From Opitutia bacterium (GTDB lineage: Bacteria > Verrucomicrobiota > Verrucomicrobiia > Opitutales > UBA953): DNA of 32,269 bases. A program made the translations under genes and the position numbers. How positions within the stretch are numbered: position 1 is the first letter of the stretch; each line of letters starts with the position of its first letter. Location: contig JAJPZB010000192.1 of NCBI GenBank assembly GCA_021204635.1, forward strand, positions 1,191 through 33,459, written 5' to 3'. The notes below the pieces were generated by a model that was given only the letters and a program-made list of their open reading frames with translations, was not told the DNA's origin and did not search any database. Below, piece after piece: positions 32,138 through 32,269 of the stretch.

Positions 32138-32269
32138 AATTACGTGTTTTCTAACCTCTCGCAACAAAGCCAACATTCCCGCCGCCGCTTAACCCAAGTC
32201 CCACCACCAACCCACCGCCACAGACCCAGATCTCACCACCAACACGCCACCACCAACCCATTCCTCACC

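Larger units (their letters stand above)
31903..32259. repeat. CACCACCAACCC repeat array 3, with orientation switches
   Basis: Plus-strand units start at 31903 (one mismatch) and 31921 (exact). The motif then appears on the minus strand as GGGTTGGTGGTG at 31948 (exact), 31967 (degenerate), 31984 (GGGTTAGTGGTG), 32002 (degenerate), 32029 (exact) and 32048 (degenerate). After copy B of the hairpin element it returns to the plus strand at 32202 (exact), 32234 (one mismatch) and 32248 (exact). The reversed block therefore covers about 31948-32059. Start-to-start distances of 17-19 occur here as in array 2. Confidence 0.85.
31900..32269. other. Gene-free right flank
   Basis: No gene is supported. 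The stretch begins at the stop of the second MuiA-like gene and is filled by CACCACCAACCC-family units in both orientations (31903-32259), a perfect 13-bp inverted repeat (31921-31959) and copy B of the double-hairpin element (32100-32137). The segment GCAACAAAGCCAA at 32161 also occurs in the left flank (155-167). Confidence 0.75.

Overview
The window looks like chromosomal DNA of a Gram-negative, GC-rich bacterium, most likely from the PVC group and probably Verrucomicrobiota (Opitutia-like). The reasons are lipoprotein processing, ExbB/ExbD motors and outer-membrane-type proteins, plus a DksA-family protein with a long histone-H1-like Lys/Ala/Thr/Pro tail that has lost most zinc ligands. 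The lineage is an inference from family resemblance, not from any search. No rRNA, tRNA, transposase, integrase, phage gene or CRISPR array was seen.

Layout. 1-429 is gene-free and holds CACCACCAACCC repeats, a double-hairpin element and a terminator. 430-10619 is a run of nine minus-strand genes. Read in transcription order they are the H1-tailed DksA-like protein, lspA, a hotdog thioesterase, a small beta-barrel-like protein, a 1158-residue TPR protein, a second TPR-like periplasmic protein, ExbB/TolQ and two ExbD/TolR proteins, ending at the 363-398 terminator. 10815-16380 (plus) is valS-ileS. 16456-17737 (plus) is an alkylation-repair pair, an AlkA-like glycosylase and an Ogt-type methyltransferase, separated by an eight-unit repeat array. 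17810-22511 (minus) holds a class IV aminotransferase, a TrkH/KtrB potassium channel subunit, the zinc-free ribosomal proteins bL31 and bL36 (the latter only 41 aa) and an MFS transporter. 22694-28204 (plus) holds a UDP-HexNAc epimerase, a UDP-HexNAc dehydrogenase, an SGNH esterase and RecQ. 28264-31899 (plus) is a tandem pair of DUF4139 (MuiA-like) secreted proteins. 31900-32269 is gene-free and again holds repeats and a second copy of the double-hairpin element.

How the genes fit together. The ExbB-ExbD-ExbD-TPR-TPR block is probably a proton-driven envelope motor with dedicated periplasmic partners. The epimerase and dehydrogenase together would make a UDP-N-acetylhexosaminuronic acid for a surface polysaccharide. 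AlkA-like and Ogt-like proteins repair different alkyl lesions.

The least explained content is the intergenic DNA. A 12-bp degenerate motif (CACCACCAACCC) forms loosely spaced arrays at both window ends and between the two repair genes. It supplies the C-terminal codons of the glycosylase, changes strand inside the right-hand array, and shares its core with a word (GTGGTGGCAACA) that also recurs in coding DNA. Two double-hairpin elements 32 kb apart differ by paired compensatory changes, which suggests that their folded form is maintained.
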